From NCBI RefSeq assembly GCF_024323335.1, contig NC_066581.1, forward strand, positions 460,371,197 through 460,435,196: a stretch of 64,000 bases of DNA. Direction: 5' to 3'. Of this stretch, positions 32,465 through 44,500 are shown piece after piece. Position numbers and translations under genes: made by a program. Each line of letters opens with the position of its first letter. Positions within the stretch are counted from its first letter, which is position 1. The stretch is from Lathyrus oleraceus (Eukaryota; Streptophyta; Magnoliopsida; Fabales; Fabaceae). Below the pieces are notes generated by a model. The model ran no database searches. It was not told the origin of the DNA and saw only the letters and a program-made list of their open reading frames with translations.

Positions 32465-32515
32465 TGTTAGAACAAGATTTGGTTATGCATCTATACCTTG
32501 AGTTTTGATGATAAC
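32465..32515 (+). repeat. Element D 3' LTR, first 51 bp
   Basis: Starts TGTTAGAACAAGATTTGG after the PPT and is cut by Ogre C. The sequence continues at 62494 as ...GATGATAAC/AATGTTG, the expected SIRE-type LTR text. Confidence 0.75.
32511..32515. other. Left target-site duplication of Ogre C (ATAAC)
   Basis: ATAAC directly left of the Ogre LTR end. It is repeated at 62489-62493 directly right of the other LTR. Five bp is the usual length for Ty3/gypsy elements. Confidence 0.85.
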
Positions 32516-35500
32516 TATAGCGGGGTATTTGTTAACTTTAGATTTATTGACTAAATCAAAAGTAAATCATACAATTCAAGTCGCCATCGCACTTCTATTT
32601 ATCCAAAGGAAAGGTTAGAAAGCGAACAAAAACCAAGAAGTTTTATAAAAATGTCAGAGATCTGGGTAAGGGGGTTGGTTATGAAATGGGAAGGTTTTAA
32701 GCACCCAAAACATCCTTAGTACTCTAAGGGAGCCCTTTTTGCAAAGTTGTATTGTAGGTTGGTATTTGTGAAAAGATTTGTGCAAATATGATTGGGGAGA
32801 TGAGAAGAGAATATACATATTTACAATTTTGTTATTTGAATGGATGAACCCATTACCTACGTACCATCACAAAGGTAGGATCAAAACCTCGTAGTTCGGG
32901 GTAAAAATCTCAAAATATTGGTGAATTGGTTTGATCAAAAGCCTTAAGGTCTTTTGTTATTAAAGGGAGAAAACTCAACCTAAACCAACAATCCACTATG
33001 TGAGGAGAGCTTCAACATACTAGTGAGGGATCCACCCTATAATAAGTATGGAAGACTTATAGTCCAATCACTAAGGATAAGGTGAGGTTTACATCAACCA
33101 CTATGATAACTCAAACCTATGGCTAATGTTTATGAAAAAGTTTCAACAAAGGCGGTCATTGGAACCACAAAAATCACTTGAAGTGAGTTGTATTTACAAG
33201 TTAGAAGTATTCATAAAATGAAGTCAAAGTTGACTTAAGATTTATTCAAAATAAGTATTAATGGAAAGAGCTCGAAAAATCAAAGGCATATGGCCTAGGT
33301 TTCTAATTTTAAAAACAATGTCAATGTTTGCACAAAATGAGTTTGGCTTGGGTTAGAGTGGAGAGAAGAAGAGAAGGGCTAGTCTTAAACATGCAAAGAT
33401 GAAAGAAGAGATAAAACCCTTGGTGTTCCTTTCTTGAGATCATAAAGATGATTCAAGATGCTCCTTTTCTTTGGACTTAGCAAGCAACAAGCAATCAAAA
33501 CAATTAAACATTCGAGCTCTTAAGATCTCCATTTGGCTTGTCTTTCTTAACTTGATTATCCATGACAATGGTCCTTCTTACTATCTCAAGTTTGGAATCC
33601 GTATCACACAATAACAAACAATCAAAAGGTTCGCAACACAAATAAGAGAAATGGGCAAAGAAAGAATTTTGGATTAGGGGTCCTTTGAAGTCAACTTTCA
33701 AGATTTAGCATTCTAAAGGCATGAGGCCTAGTTGCTCTTCAACAAGTTTATCACTCTAAAGGCATGAGACCTAGTTGTACTTGAACTCCATTAAGCATAG
33801 GTAAGGTCCTAAATCTAAGTCTTTTCTCCTTTTTGCATTGGATTCACACAAACAAAGACAAGACAATCGCAAAGAAACAATATATTTATTCACAATAATG
33901 AGGTCAAGTGAGCAAAAGAAAAATTGCATAAGCATAAAATATGAACTCAAGTGAGCAAATGGAAAAGCCAATATGAATAAATGAGCAAGAAATTAAATTG
34001 CATTAAAGTAAATTGTAAGAATTAAATGCTTGAATTAAAAGTTAGTGTTAGTAGTTAGTGTTAGTGTGCCATAAGGCAATTTAGCGCTATGTTAAGCAAT
34101 CGTAAGTGGACTAATGTAGTAGTCACACCTATCTGAGGTCGGTCAATAAAACTATAGACAAACAAACACAAGTTAGAGATCATGACTAGTAAGCCAAGAT
34201 CTTACAACTTGCCATGCCAAAGAAAAGAAGGAAATTTTGTATGGACTTTAGGTTTTTTGCTTGACCAAGAAGCAACCTATCTTGGACACAAAGCAATTCA
34301 CTTGATCTTTGATCAAGTTGAATTTGATTTGGATCAAAGAAGGTTAAGCCTCTCATATGTCAAGGCTAACCACAAATCATTAACTCATTGGCCAAAAGAA
34401 AAAGAAGAAGAAGGTGAAGATAAAATGAAATGAATAAAAGAGAAATCAAATGACCTAATCAAAACACAATGATCAAATGTGAATGAAATCAACATCAATC
34501 AATGGTAAACAGAAATGGAATGAAGATTAGAAGTCAATAAAGGTGAAACATATTTTTGGTATTTTTGGAATTAAAATAAATGCATAAAATAAAATGAACA
34601 AAGTAAGGTCAAACTTCAAATTCAATTCAAATCAACTTGGATAAGTCAAATTGAATCATCATAAGTCTAACATGGTTAAACAAGGTTTGACAAATTTTCT
34701 CAACATTTTTTTAAAACATAAACTATTTTAAAACAATTAAAAATCAAGAAAAATAACACAAATGAACTAAAATCTCAAATAAATCTCAAATCAATTAAGA
34801 AATTGATGAGAATATTTTTCATAGACTTATCATGGTCCATATGTGTTAAGAAAATATTTTTGGAATTTTTGGATATCAAAAAGTATTTAAAATGAATTAA
34901 AAACTATTAGAAATAAAATAATTTACAAAAAATATTAAAAGGAATCACAAAAGTAATTAAAAATCAGATTATGAAACTAGACTTTAAAAGAAAATTTTTG
35001 CAATTGGTCCCATATATTTATGATTCCAATAAAAGAGTTATAAATTTTTGAAAATAAAAAGGAATTAAAATAAAACAGAAATTAGAAAATCTGGAAAATC
35101 CACAGCGCTTGTATCCACTTCATTAATTGACGTGGACAAATCCAATGGGCTCTTAGGCGCACGCGCATTGTGGTCATGAGTCAAAAGCAACACACACTGA
35201 ATTAATAAAAGTCAAGAGGATGGATGACTGAGATTATAACGCGCACATGAGATCCAAAGGCCTAGGGTGTTCCACGTGGGGACGGTGGTGGAAATCACCG
35301 TCTTCTCCGGTGAGCCAACTGTTTTCGCCCACCAGTTGCAGGTTTTCAAACCTCAACTAAAATGAATGTGCGTTATACCAAAATGAAGCTAGGGTGACGT
35401 ACATCACCTCTTTAACCTTGGATTATCCTCAAGATCTATATGGAATGAGAAATCTGAGATGGAAAATCCAGGTGTTCAATCTGAAATGCATCAATTCACA

Positions 35501-37355
35501 AATTCAAAGCCACCATTGGCTTGCCTCTCACACGAGGACTTTAGAGAACCAAATAAACACAAGCAAATCATAATATATGATGAGATATGGATCGAAACAG
35601 TTGAGCAATGAACCTTTGAAGTGCAGCTTTAAACAACACGATCTGCTCCAATTCTTGCTTGTAGTTTGATCTTGAGGTATGATGTGAATGCAAGGCTAAG
35701 GAATTAGTACTGAAGATCAACTGATTTTGTTGAAACTCAAACTTGAAATGAGAAATCAAAAATGAGAATTCCTTTGGTATGGTTGGGTTTCCAATTCTGC
35801 AGAGCTTCAGGTTGATTCCAGGGTGAAATTTGAATGAGGCAAGGCTCTTATTTGTAGCTGAAATCCAAGCAATGATGTGCCAAACTCGTGTGCATGAAGC
35901 TTTGGGTACTCCATGCATGGGCCTGTACAGACGCATGTGAGGCCCAAAAGCTGATGGAAATGAAAGTTGAACTCATTTGAAGAAGGTTTGGATGTGCAAT
36001 TTCAACTGTAATAGCTTGTGCATGGAAATTCAATGTGAAATGCATAATTGGGCATAAATGTTCCCCTCTTCGAGAGTCACTCATGAAAAATCCAAACATA
36101 AGCATGTGAGTAGCGGATGGAAAGCTCTTGACATAAGGAACAAAAGCTATGTTGGAAAAAAATACATTTGGAGTTTGGAAAATTGTGAAAACTGATCATG
36201 AAGTTTGAGGTACAAAATATGCCTTTGAAAATTTTGTCACAAGTGACCAACTTCAAGCCCTTCTGTTTCACTGATGCATGCCTCAAATGGAAAAATCTTA
36301 AACATAAACGATGTAGATATTTTCAACATGATCAATTTGGACTTAAATTTTGCATCATTTGGATTTTTTATGAGAAAGTTATGGGCACTTGAAGTTGGAC
36401 TTTTTCAAGATTCAATGGCTTTGGTCCAAAGTGACCTATAATGTTTTGTATTATCACATGTGTTTCTTTTAGGATTATGAAATTTTTTCCAACATAACAT
36501 TTGAATTATACATCTTAAGCTTTCCAATTAAATTTGTATCACCTCACGATCATAAAAAATGAAGAAGTTAGGTCCTTGGGAATTTGAACCAAAATTTGGG
36601 TTTCAGTCAAAATGACATATAATGTTTTGAAATGAATGATGACCTTCTAAGTTTCAAATGAATTTTTGATTAACATAAATGTTGTTCATATGGTTCTTAA
36701 GAACATTGTTTATCTTGGGGTCATATTCATTTGACAATCATATCAAAAGTTAGGTCTCAGTGGATCTCAAAATAGTCAGATGACTTGACTGGTCAACTTC
36801 TCAAGTCCAAACTTCAAATCTTGATGAATGAATGATTGAGGATACTCACATAGGCTCATATATGCCTAAAATAAGGAATTAAAGAACTTCCCTTGATTTA
36901 ATTTGATCATAGGTTGAGGTTGCTTTATGAGCAAGGCACCGTCAATGCACAGTTAAATTAGTGTTTCCTTGGGAAACAATCCTCAAGCCCTTTGGTTTAT
37001 CTTGATCAAATTGGAAAATTGAGATACTTGGGAGACATATATGATGATTGAGAGCTTTGGGAACCATTGTCATGCTTGCTTTCATCTTCATCTGGTCACT
37101 TCATTGAGCATAGGAGCCTCCTAGGAGCAAGGGATCTCATGATTGCTTGAGCTTTAAAAAAAAACAAGTTAGTAACGTATTTTTGTGTTTTTGGTTAGTA
37201 AACAAAATAAGAAAAGCAATAATATATAATTCAAGCATGCTTGGTGGTCTCAAACCAAACTCACACAAGTCCTAACCCTACGGTAAGGAACCAAGATGCT
37301 ATGAGCAATGATATGATGCCATGAGGGATCTTAGGGTCAAAATTAGGGTCTTACA
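32516..37355 (-). repeat. Ogre C 3' LTR (4840 bp)
   Basis: On the minus strand it starts TGTAAGACCC at 37355 and ends ...CCCCGCTATA at 32516, where the sister LTR ends CTACA. It is collinear with 57709-62488. Its TATA word is mutated at 35849 (TATTTGTAGC on the plus strand, where the 5' LTR has TATTTATAGC). A tandem duplication of about 43-50 bp around 'ctaaaggcatgaggcctagttg' lies at 33712-33785. No supported ORF. Confidence 0.9.
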
Positions 37356-37372
37356 GATGCCCCTATTTAAGG
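37356..37372 (-). other. Polypurine tract of Ogre C
   Basis: On the minus strand CCTTAAATAGGGGCATC before TGTAAGACC. It matches the B tract except for the last bases. Confidence 0.65.
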
Positions 37373-40300
37373 TCATTCTAGCCGGAGATATGAAGGTTAA
37401 AATCTTCATCTCGACGTGGTAGAATGGGCTTAAATAATAACAAAGACACAAATTGTGGTCCCTAAGAGGCCTCATGATGCAAATGTATGCATGTAAAAGT
37501 TAATATTCTGTGGGGATATATGGCCACAAAGAAAAAAAAGAAATCGGGAGAAATTGAGAATCCATAGGAGTAATACGCTCACTAGGGAGACAGAGACTCT
37601 GGGGAGAAATAAGGGTAAAATGCGTGAGCAGGTCATGACTTGAAACTTGCTGGGAGACCCGAAGGGATTCCCCGAAAATAAATCGATGGAAAGACTCGAG
37701 CTGACGCAAAGATGCATGTACTAGGGAATATGCCAATATAGTAAAATTATCCACAAAGGATACTTCAGATAAAATCCGGACTCGGGTGGGGAATATCCAC
37801 TAAGGGATTTAGCCGAGGAAGAAAAATGAAATACTACATGTTACTGGGTAATAAACTCAAAGAGAACATGTGGTCAAAACACTATTATAAGGGTGAAAGA
37901 ACAACATGTTTAGGGAGAAAGAATATCTAAAACCGGTATCAGGGTGAGAGATATCAATCATCAAAAACATCTGAGGAATACCTAAAAGGTATATTTCAAC
38001 TCAGGGAAATCTGACTCCACAAGGGACAAAAGTCATAATAGGGAGCAGAAGAAAGGAACACCAGAGATACCGGTTACTGAGCATATAATAGGTGACCAAC
38101 CAGGCGTGAATTGGGAACATATCCAAGACACTCATCATTCGAAAATGAGGGCTGAAAAAAAGCAAACTCAATTTACAGGATGGACATTCGATTCCACAAG
38201 GAGATACGAATCTTACTCAACTGGGGAAGAAAAAGACTTTGACTGAAGAGCGCATGGGATATATTATCTATTACTATCAGAACATAGATAATATACTCGC
38301 ATGGAAGATTATCCACAACCGATTACTGGGTTAATAAAGGATGAGTCGACCGAAAAGAAAGGACATCGGGATACCGGTTACTGTGTATAAAATGATGACC
38401 AATCACGGGGAGAAACAATCATTACCAAACAAGGGTAAATGAAAGATGACTCGCTGGGGATGAATTGCTTGATAAGAGAAATTATCCCAGAGATATATCA
38501 TCGGTTACTTGGCGATATACTCAAAAAATTGAAGGAATATCTATACCGAATATTGGATAAAGATAACCAACAAAGAGGGGACTACATCTACCGGTTACTA
38601 GGTAGAAAACCACAGAAATAGGACATACAACTACCGGTTACTGGGTAGAAGGCCACAAAGATCCACTGGGGTAAGAATGAACAATTACTATTTACTGAGC
38701 AATTGATCATCTAAACCACAGGGAACTGCAGGGGGGATAACAAGAAAGGGGTCAATCTAGGAACAAACTAGAGAGACACAATGAAACAAGACTCAACCCA
38801 ATGAGGATATAACTCAAGGGAGTAATTCTATCCCAACACATATTTAGGGAGGAAACTGAAATAATAATCATCCACGAGGGCATAACTCAGTGGGGATTAT
38901 AGAAGGAAAGATAGACACTTTCTGCCTATAGGGCTGACTCTATATGGAAAGATCAGACACAAACATCTTCTTGGAGAAGAACATTTTACCAATAGCAGGA
39001 GATAACAAGCAAATATATATGGCAAAGAATGCAACATGAATATATGAATGCTATGATTATGCATGTATATGCGTGGTTTATATATGATTAATGTTGACAA
39101 ACAGACATATCTAACACAAACAGGTCCAAGAATCAATGGACAGACATCCGGTATAACATCTCAAAAGAGAAAATATAGGCCCACAGGAGAATTCCAATCT
39201 GGTGGGGAGCATCAAATACCAGGAAACACCAATCACCGCTGGAGATAAAGACCACCACTGAGGAACAGAGACCGCTGCTGGGGATCAGCAAAAGGTCACA
39301 GCTATCAACTACCATGGATCTTCCAACAATTCTCGGGAATACGCAGAGATATTGATAAGATCTATCAGAGAAGAACTCTACAGGGGATCTTATCAGGTAA
39401 TAATATGAAATTCTGTGGGGAACAACCACCATACAGAAACACATCAATCAAGCACTCTCTTCTAACCGCTGAAGAAATATCTCTGCCACCGGGAGAAGGA
39501 ACAAATCACTCTGATGGGGAAGGTACAGAGTCACCGCCAGGGATTTGCTACTAAACATATAAAAGATCCATCGTAGAGGAAACTCTACTAGGGAGCTCAA
39601 CACGGATAAGATTCCGTCGTATAAGAAACTCTACTGGGGAACTTATCAGAGAATGATATGAAACTCTATAGGGAACAACTGTCAAACATAAGTTCTAGCA
39701 ATCAAAACATTCTTCTCATCAGCTGGAGAGACAACTCTGATAGGAGGAGAGAGAACCAACGCTCCGCTGAGGAAGGACGCAACATCTTCACCACCAACTC
39801 ATCTTGTAGGAAATTTTCCAATAAGGAAGGGAAACCCAAATAACAGGCTCTGATCAGGAAACTCCGCTAGTGATAGACTATAGACGATCATACTGGGGAT
39901 AATGTGCGTGAGCAAACCTAACAAGGATGAGTTGTAAGCAAACCTGCCGGGGAGAAGTTGTAAGTCAACTTGTTGAGGATTTCCACTCATGCTGGGAATT
40001 CCTGCTCAATCTGCGGGAAATTTCCATTTATGCTAAGGGAAGACCAACATCCTCAAAAATAGATAGCATATCAATTTTATCAATCTATAAGGGATTTTAG
40101 GTCAATCCGCACAAGGGACGACAACCATATAATTGATAAAACACAAATGCTAGACTCAGACTCCCGGGAGTTAAGGATGATAAAGGTATACAAATATCTA
40201 AGAACATCAAGGCCAAAACACCAGACTCTCTGGGGATTTAATGGTGTATCACCCTCCTCTACGCTCACTGAGGAGACAACCTGAAAGATGATGAAAGAGG

Positions 40301-40741
40301 ATACAAACATGCCAGAAACATGAACAAATGCCTTACCCTTTTGGAAATCGTATTATCCTTGGGAAAGCACTGAGGACATTCCATTTATCCTTTCAGTCAT
40401 AAAAACTTTATTTGTTTAAAACAATGATATTTATCAATTAAAACATGTAAACATTTGTTAAACAGAAACAAATAAGAGTGCAAAGAATTGGATAAAGGCT
40501 TAAATTTATTTGATAGAATGGTAGTCCGCAAATGGCGAGACTCCATGGATCCTTACAAATTTGAAATTGGTGATATATATTGGAAAAAGGGCTACATTGA
40601 ACATAAGGACCATTTCTCCACCAACTCTGAATCCGATGTATTTGAAGCTTCAGTTGACAATGATTGAGCGAGAACTTCTAACAGAAGACAACTGAAAAAC
40701 AAAGTCTTGTTAGGATGCAGTTACTTGCCAAATCCCTAATT
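37373..40741 (-). other. Ogre C 3' untranslated region
   Basis: About 3.4 kb between PPT and integrase, without conserved ORFs. The PPT-proximal 450 bp matches B. The rest is made of degenerate repeats (annotated separately) and then short irregular words (CTCTAC(A/T)GGGGA, ACTGGGGAA) at 39300-40060. The two copies differ a lot in the middle but agree at both edges, as expected for a fast-changing repeat region. Confidence 0.65.
37830..38720 (-). repeat. Imperfect tandem repeats in Ogre C 3' region
   Basis: ACCGGTTACT words recur near 38070, 38370, 38590 and 38630, with CATCGGTTACTTGG near 38500. Each is followed by a GGTAGAA(G/A)ACCACA-type or related block. The same words make up the B repeats at 14500-15310, but with different copy number and spacing. 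Confidence 0.65.
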
Positions 40742-40895
40742 TTTGCCTAGATTGCCCCAGGGTGAGGTACTCAACCTAGCGGGATATTTTTTTTATCTCT
40801 CTAACTTTTGCCTGGACTGCCCTTTTGGGTTTTCAATCCACCGAGACGCTCATTTTTGCCTAACTCGGCCTTTCGGGTTTTCAACTTAGCGAGCT
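40742..40895 (-). repeat. Three-copy conserved repeat downstream of integrase (Ogre C)
   Basis: Units at about 40742-40783, 40805-40850 and 40852-40895. Each opens TTTTGCCT, has a GCCC or GGCC plus TTTCGGGTTTTCAA core, and closes ACCG/TAGCG. The second and third units share the CGGGTTTTCAA(C/T) core best. The same arrangement is seen in B (16951-17114). Confidence 0.7.
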
Positions 40896-42119
40896 ATTCT
40901 GTTTTTTATTTTTGGCGAAGTATTTCTTGACTGCATCTGAATTCACAGGATGAGTGAAATCCTCCTCATCCATAGTTGTAAGCATCAAAGCACCTCCTGA
41001 AAAGGCTCTCTTGACAACATATGGACCTTCATAGTTTGGTGTCCACTTGCCCCTGGAGTCGGGCGCGAAAGACAAGACTTTCTTGAGCACGAGGTTACCT
41101 TCTCGGAATACACGAGGCTTGACCTTCTTATCAAAGGATTCCTTCATGCTTTGCTGATACAACTGACCATGGCACATGGCAGTTAATCTCTTCTCTTCAA
41201 TCAAATTCAGTTGGTCATAACGACTCTGAACCCATTTATCCTCAGTTTACTTGGCTTCCATTAAGACTCTCATTGATGGGATCTCAACCTCCACGGGGAG
41301 CACAACCTCCATGCCATAAACAAGAGAGAAAGGGGTTGCCCCTGTTGAGGTGCGGATAGATGTACGATGACCATGCAAAACAAATGACAGCATCTCATGC
41401 CAATCTTTGTACGTAATAACCATCTTCTGGATAATCTTATTGATATTCTTGTTAGCGGCTTCAACAGCCCCATTCATATTGGGTGTGTAGGGAGAAGAAT
41501 TATGATGTGCAATCTTGAACTCGCTACACAGCTCTTTCATCATCTTGTTGTACAAGTTATATCCATTATCAGTAATGATCTTATCTGGCACCCCATAACG
41601 GTATATGAGTTGATTATTGATAAACTTCACAACCACCTGCCTGGTCACGTTTGCATACGATGCCGCTTCAACCCACTTGGTGAAGTAATCATTTGCTACG
41701 AGAATAAAACGGTGACCGTTTGACGCCTTGGGCTCTATCATGCCAATCATGTCAATTCCCCACATAGAGAAAGGCCATGGTGATGAGATCATATTCAGAA
41801 TTGTCGGGGGAATATGAATCTTATCCGCATAAATTTGACACTTGTGGCATTTCTTCACGTGTCTGCAGCAGTCAGACTCCATTGTCAGCCAATAGTAGCC
41901 TGCTCTCAACATCTTCTTTGACATGGCATGTCCATTGGAATGACTACCAAATGAACCCTCATGGACTTCAGTCATCAACAGGTCTGCTTCGTTTCTATCC
42001 ACGCATCTGAGCAGAACCATGTCAAAATTCCTCTTATAAAGCACATCACTATTGAGGTAGAAACTACTAGATAATCTCCTCAAAGTCTTCTTATCTTTAA
42101 CAGATGCCCCAGGCGGGTA
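40881..42119 (-). pseudogene. Ogre C integrase with intact D,D-35-E signature
   Basis: Best integrase in the window. The zinc region (VHEGSFGSHSNGHAM ... CHKCQ) is followed by GIDMIG (Asp), IITDNGYN (Asp) and NMNGAVEAANKNI (Glu). By count there are exactly 35 residues between the second Asp and the Glu. The C-terminal part ends VKKYFAKNKKQNSSLS at 40881. One in-frame TAA at 41247-41249 splits the protein into 278 and 107 codon pieces, and another stop (42120-42122) separates it from the second RNase H in the same frame. It lacks a chromodomain, like other Tat elements. It is inactive as it stands only because of stops, not catalytic changes. Confidence 0.85.
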
Positions 42120-42122
42120 AAT

Positions 42123-42660
42123 CTAACTTTGGAGAAAGCACTTGATATCATAATACCATGGCTTATCATCTTTCACTTCTTCAACTGCAAACACATGAGC
42201 TGGTCTATCCAAGCGCATCACAATAATATTGGGGACTTCATTCCAATATTTCACCATAATCATAGAAGCAAGCGTAGCAAGAGCATTTGCCATCCGATTC
42301 TCATCTCGAGGAATATGGTGGAAGTCATCCTCAGTAAAGAACGTTGAAATCCTCCTCGCGTAATCTCTATATGGGATGAGGCCAGGCTGATTTGTCTCCC
42401 ATTCACCCTTAATCTGGTTAGCAACAAGGGTCAAATCACCATAAACATCGAGATGCTTGATCCTAAGATCAATACATTCTTCCAAACCCATAATACATGC
42501 CTCATACTCCGCCATGTTGTTCGTGCATTTGAAAGTTAGCCTTGATGTAAAAGTAAAATGTATGCCCTGAGGAGTAATTATCACTGCCCCAATACCATTT
42601 CCATACTGATTAACAGCGCCATCGAACACCATACCCCATGGGGACCAGGCTCCGGCCCTT
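42123..42660 (-). pseudogene. Ogre C second (archaeal-type) RNase H
   Basis: Motifs MVFDGAVNQYGNG, FKCTNNMAEYEACIMGLEE, VYGDLTLVANQIKGEWE and IPRDENRMANALATLASM are the RNase H core, in the same frame as integrase. The last acidic site is changed by MANALA in place of MADALA in B, so the final catalytic Asp may be lost. The open frame is 169 codons, and just upstream lies the RT deletion joint. This domain was kept although the first RNase H was lost. Confidence 0.75.
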
Positions 42661-42713
42661 CATCTAGCGTAGGCTCATCGCAATCTTTCATTTTCAAATA
42701 CAGAATCTCCACA

Positions 42714-43380
42714 TCAGGGAAGTCGTATCTGGTTATAATCAGATAATCCGTCCATAAAGGAGAAGACATTGAATTTAGCTGTATTATCTACCAACATATC
42801 AATGTGTGGTAGAGGAAAATCATCTTTCGGACTAGCTTTATTCAAGTCTCGATAGTCGACACACATTTGGACTTTTCCATCTTTCTTAGGCACGGGCACA
42901 ATATTGGCTACCCATTGAGGTTACGTAGAAGTCACCAGAAACCCCGCATCAATTTTCTTCTGAACTTCTTCTTTAATCTTCACTGCCATATCAAGATGAG
43001 TTCTTCTGAGTTTCTGCTTCACAGGCACACACTCAGGCTTCAAAGGCAGGAAATGTTGCAGGATATCAGTATCCAGACCATGCATGTCTTCATATGACCA
43101 GGCAAAGACGTCGACATATTCTTGTAGCAACTCAATCAACCTCTTCTTCATATACTTTTCAAGGAGTTCCCCAATCTTCACTTGGCGAACACAATCTTCA
43201 GACCCCAAGTTGACTATTGCCAGATTCTCAAGATGTGGCTGAATAATCTTCTCTTCGTGCTTAAGTAGACGAGTAATCTCATAAGGAATATCTTCAATAT
43301 CATCTTCTTCGGCCGCAAATACAGGGAAATCAAAGTTGGGAGATGATGTTGGATCATTATGTTCAATGGGTTTGATCAAC
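42714..43380 (-). pseudogene. Ogre C reverse transcriptase, palm deleted
   Basis: The N-terminal part (42921-43379) has EYVDVFAWSYEDMHGLD, LPLKPECVPVKQKLRRTHLDMAVKIKEEVQKKIDAGFL. After a stop, PKKDGKVQMCVDYRDLNKASPKDDFPLPHIDMLVDNT follows (42714-42899). The frame then jumps from DGLSDYNQIR to DVEILYLKMKDCDEP, a block that in B lies about 1 kb downstream, before the second RNase H. The YIDD loop, thumb and first RNase H are therefore gone. The joint is near 42735. This single deletion alone makes the element unable to reverse transcribe. Confidence 0.85.
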
Positions 43381-43645
43381 CTGCATAATGATTTTGAGTA
43401 TAAAAGAGATTTCAGAATTCAAGCAAACCAAATCATTATGCAGATGAAAAGATTGACTTTATTCTCTTTTTAGTGTTTTATGGTGATCACCAATTTCATG
43501 CAAAAAGCAAAAAGGGAAAATAATTTGGAAAAAACAAACATTTAACATGTAATTTTTGAATGAATATCATTGTATTAATGTGCCAACAATGTCATCACTT
43601 CTCCTTTTGGCATGGGAGAAGGGTTTTTAAACAAAAGTGAACATA
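43381..43645 (-). other. Putative intron between gag-pro and pol, Ogre C
   Basis: About 265 bp of A/T-rich DNA. On the minus strand it starts after the stop of the gag-pro tail (43646-43648) and ends CATTATGCAG/GTTGATC at 43381. The end and the spacing match B. The shared words within it (AGGAGAAGTGA...CATTGTTGG, TTTTGCTTTTT, CATCTGCATAATG) suggest constraint beyond the splice end. Confidence 0.6.
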
Positions 43646-43785
43646 TTACATGGACTTATGGACAACTGTTAGAACATCAACAGCGACCCAATTATTGCAG
43701 ATTCCTCCAAGGATGACGAAGTTGCCAGAATCTTCCTCTGCATCATCTTCCACTATGGCAGCAACCTCTTGGTCTTCAACAGTGT
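43646..43785 (-). pseudogene. Ogre C gag-pro tail, separated by element E
   Basis: An acidic reading frame (VEDQEVAAIVEDDAEEDSG ... NNWVAVDVLTVVHKSM, stop at 43646-43648) matches the tail of B near 20719-20860 (ending NNWIVVDVPIVIHCSK). It continues the C frame that breaks at 51880, so E entered the gag-pro coding tail, not the intron. Confidence 0.65.
43781..43785. other. Left target-site duplication of element E (AGTGT)
   Basis: AGTGT precedes the LTR start TGTAGATTC at 43786 and is repeated after the other LTR at 51875-51879. Confidence 0.85.
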
Positions 43786-43874
43786 TGTAGATTCTAAGTT
43801 TTGGCAGCAATTTTGGTAAAACAAAGAGTGTTCACAAGATGTCATGTGTGATGTCTTAACATGAGATATCCTAT

Positions 43875-44100
43875 GTACCTGCTGGAATTCAAGAACATGA
43901 TCATGCAGGATTGTATCAGAATGTCATAATGGCATGGCATTTGATGTTGTGTACCTGCTGAAGTTTGAGTGAAAGACATGTTCATGCAGGAATGTTTCAG
44001 AATGTCATACACAAGGTCATGGCATCTGATATGGTTGTACCTGCTGGAAGTTATAAAAGGAATTATTGAATTATGCAGGATTTTTCCAGGATGTCAGACC
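43875..44100 (+). repeat. Three imperfect ~80-bp repeats in the E LTR
   Basis: GTACCTGCTG occurs at 43875, 43951 and 44037, each followed by a variable part and then CATG(C/A)AGGA or TATGCAGGA and a CAGAATGTCAT/CAGGATGTCAG word. The 3' LTR has the same set from 50753. Confidence 0.65.
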
Positions 44101-44333
44101 CGATGTCATGACATCCTGTACACAGAACATTCAGTATGAATGTCTGGTGTTTTGTGATTGCACAATTAATGGAAATCTATGTATGATTGAAGATCTGATT
44201 GGCAGGCACATTCAATCATGGATAACAACCTGATTTACTTATTTTCCAAAGAGATCTAACAGCTGTCATGAAAAGATTTTATTGGAAAATAGATTTAGGG
44301 TTTTCAAGAGGTCCAAGCCCAGCTGAAAGCTTC

Positions 44334-44341
44334 TATAAAAA
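44334..44341 (+). promoter_or_regulatory. TATA box of element E 5' LTR
   Basis: TATAAAAA in GCTTCTATAAAAAGGGACTTGG. Conserved at 51211-51218 in the 3' LTR. Confidence 0.7.
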
Positions 44342-44500
44342 GGGACTTGGAAAACCTGTTTGAAAATACAACCAATACTGAGCGAAATATAGAGAGAAAT
44401 ATAGGCTTTGTATCTGTTTAGTTGTGAGACTTGTAGGTCATTCAAGTCATCCATTGATGATTGAATTGGACTGATTTATGGTTGTAATTTGTTACTCTAA

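Larger units (their letters stand above)
26781..32515 (+). mobile_element. Sirevirus-like Ty1/copia element D, 5'-truncated
   Basis: Plus-strand copia element lacking its 5' LTR, gag and most of the protease. It contains pre-integrase and integrase remnants, RT, RNase H, an env-like region, a PPT, and a 3' LTR that starts at 32465. That LTR is interrupted after 51 bp by Ogre C and resumes at 62494. The env-like ORF after RNase H and the LTR start TGTTAGAACAAGATTTG point to the Sirevirus (SIRE1-like) group. The 5' edge is joined directly to the B LTR remnant without a visible LTR end, so a deletion or illegitimate recombination is implied. Confidence 0.75.

Noticed and set aside
33504..33971. 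Pairs of 65-66 codon ORFs repeated at 58626-59093
   Set aside because: The conservation is due to the LTR pair of one element. The A and B LTRs do not keep the frames, and no domain is seen.
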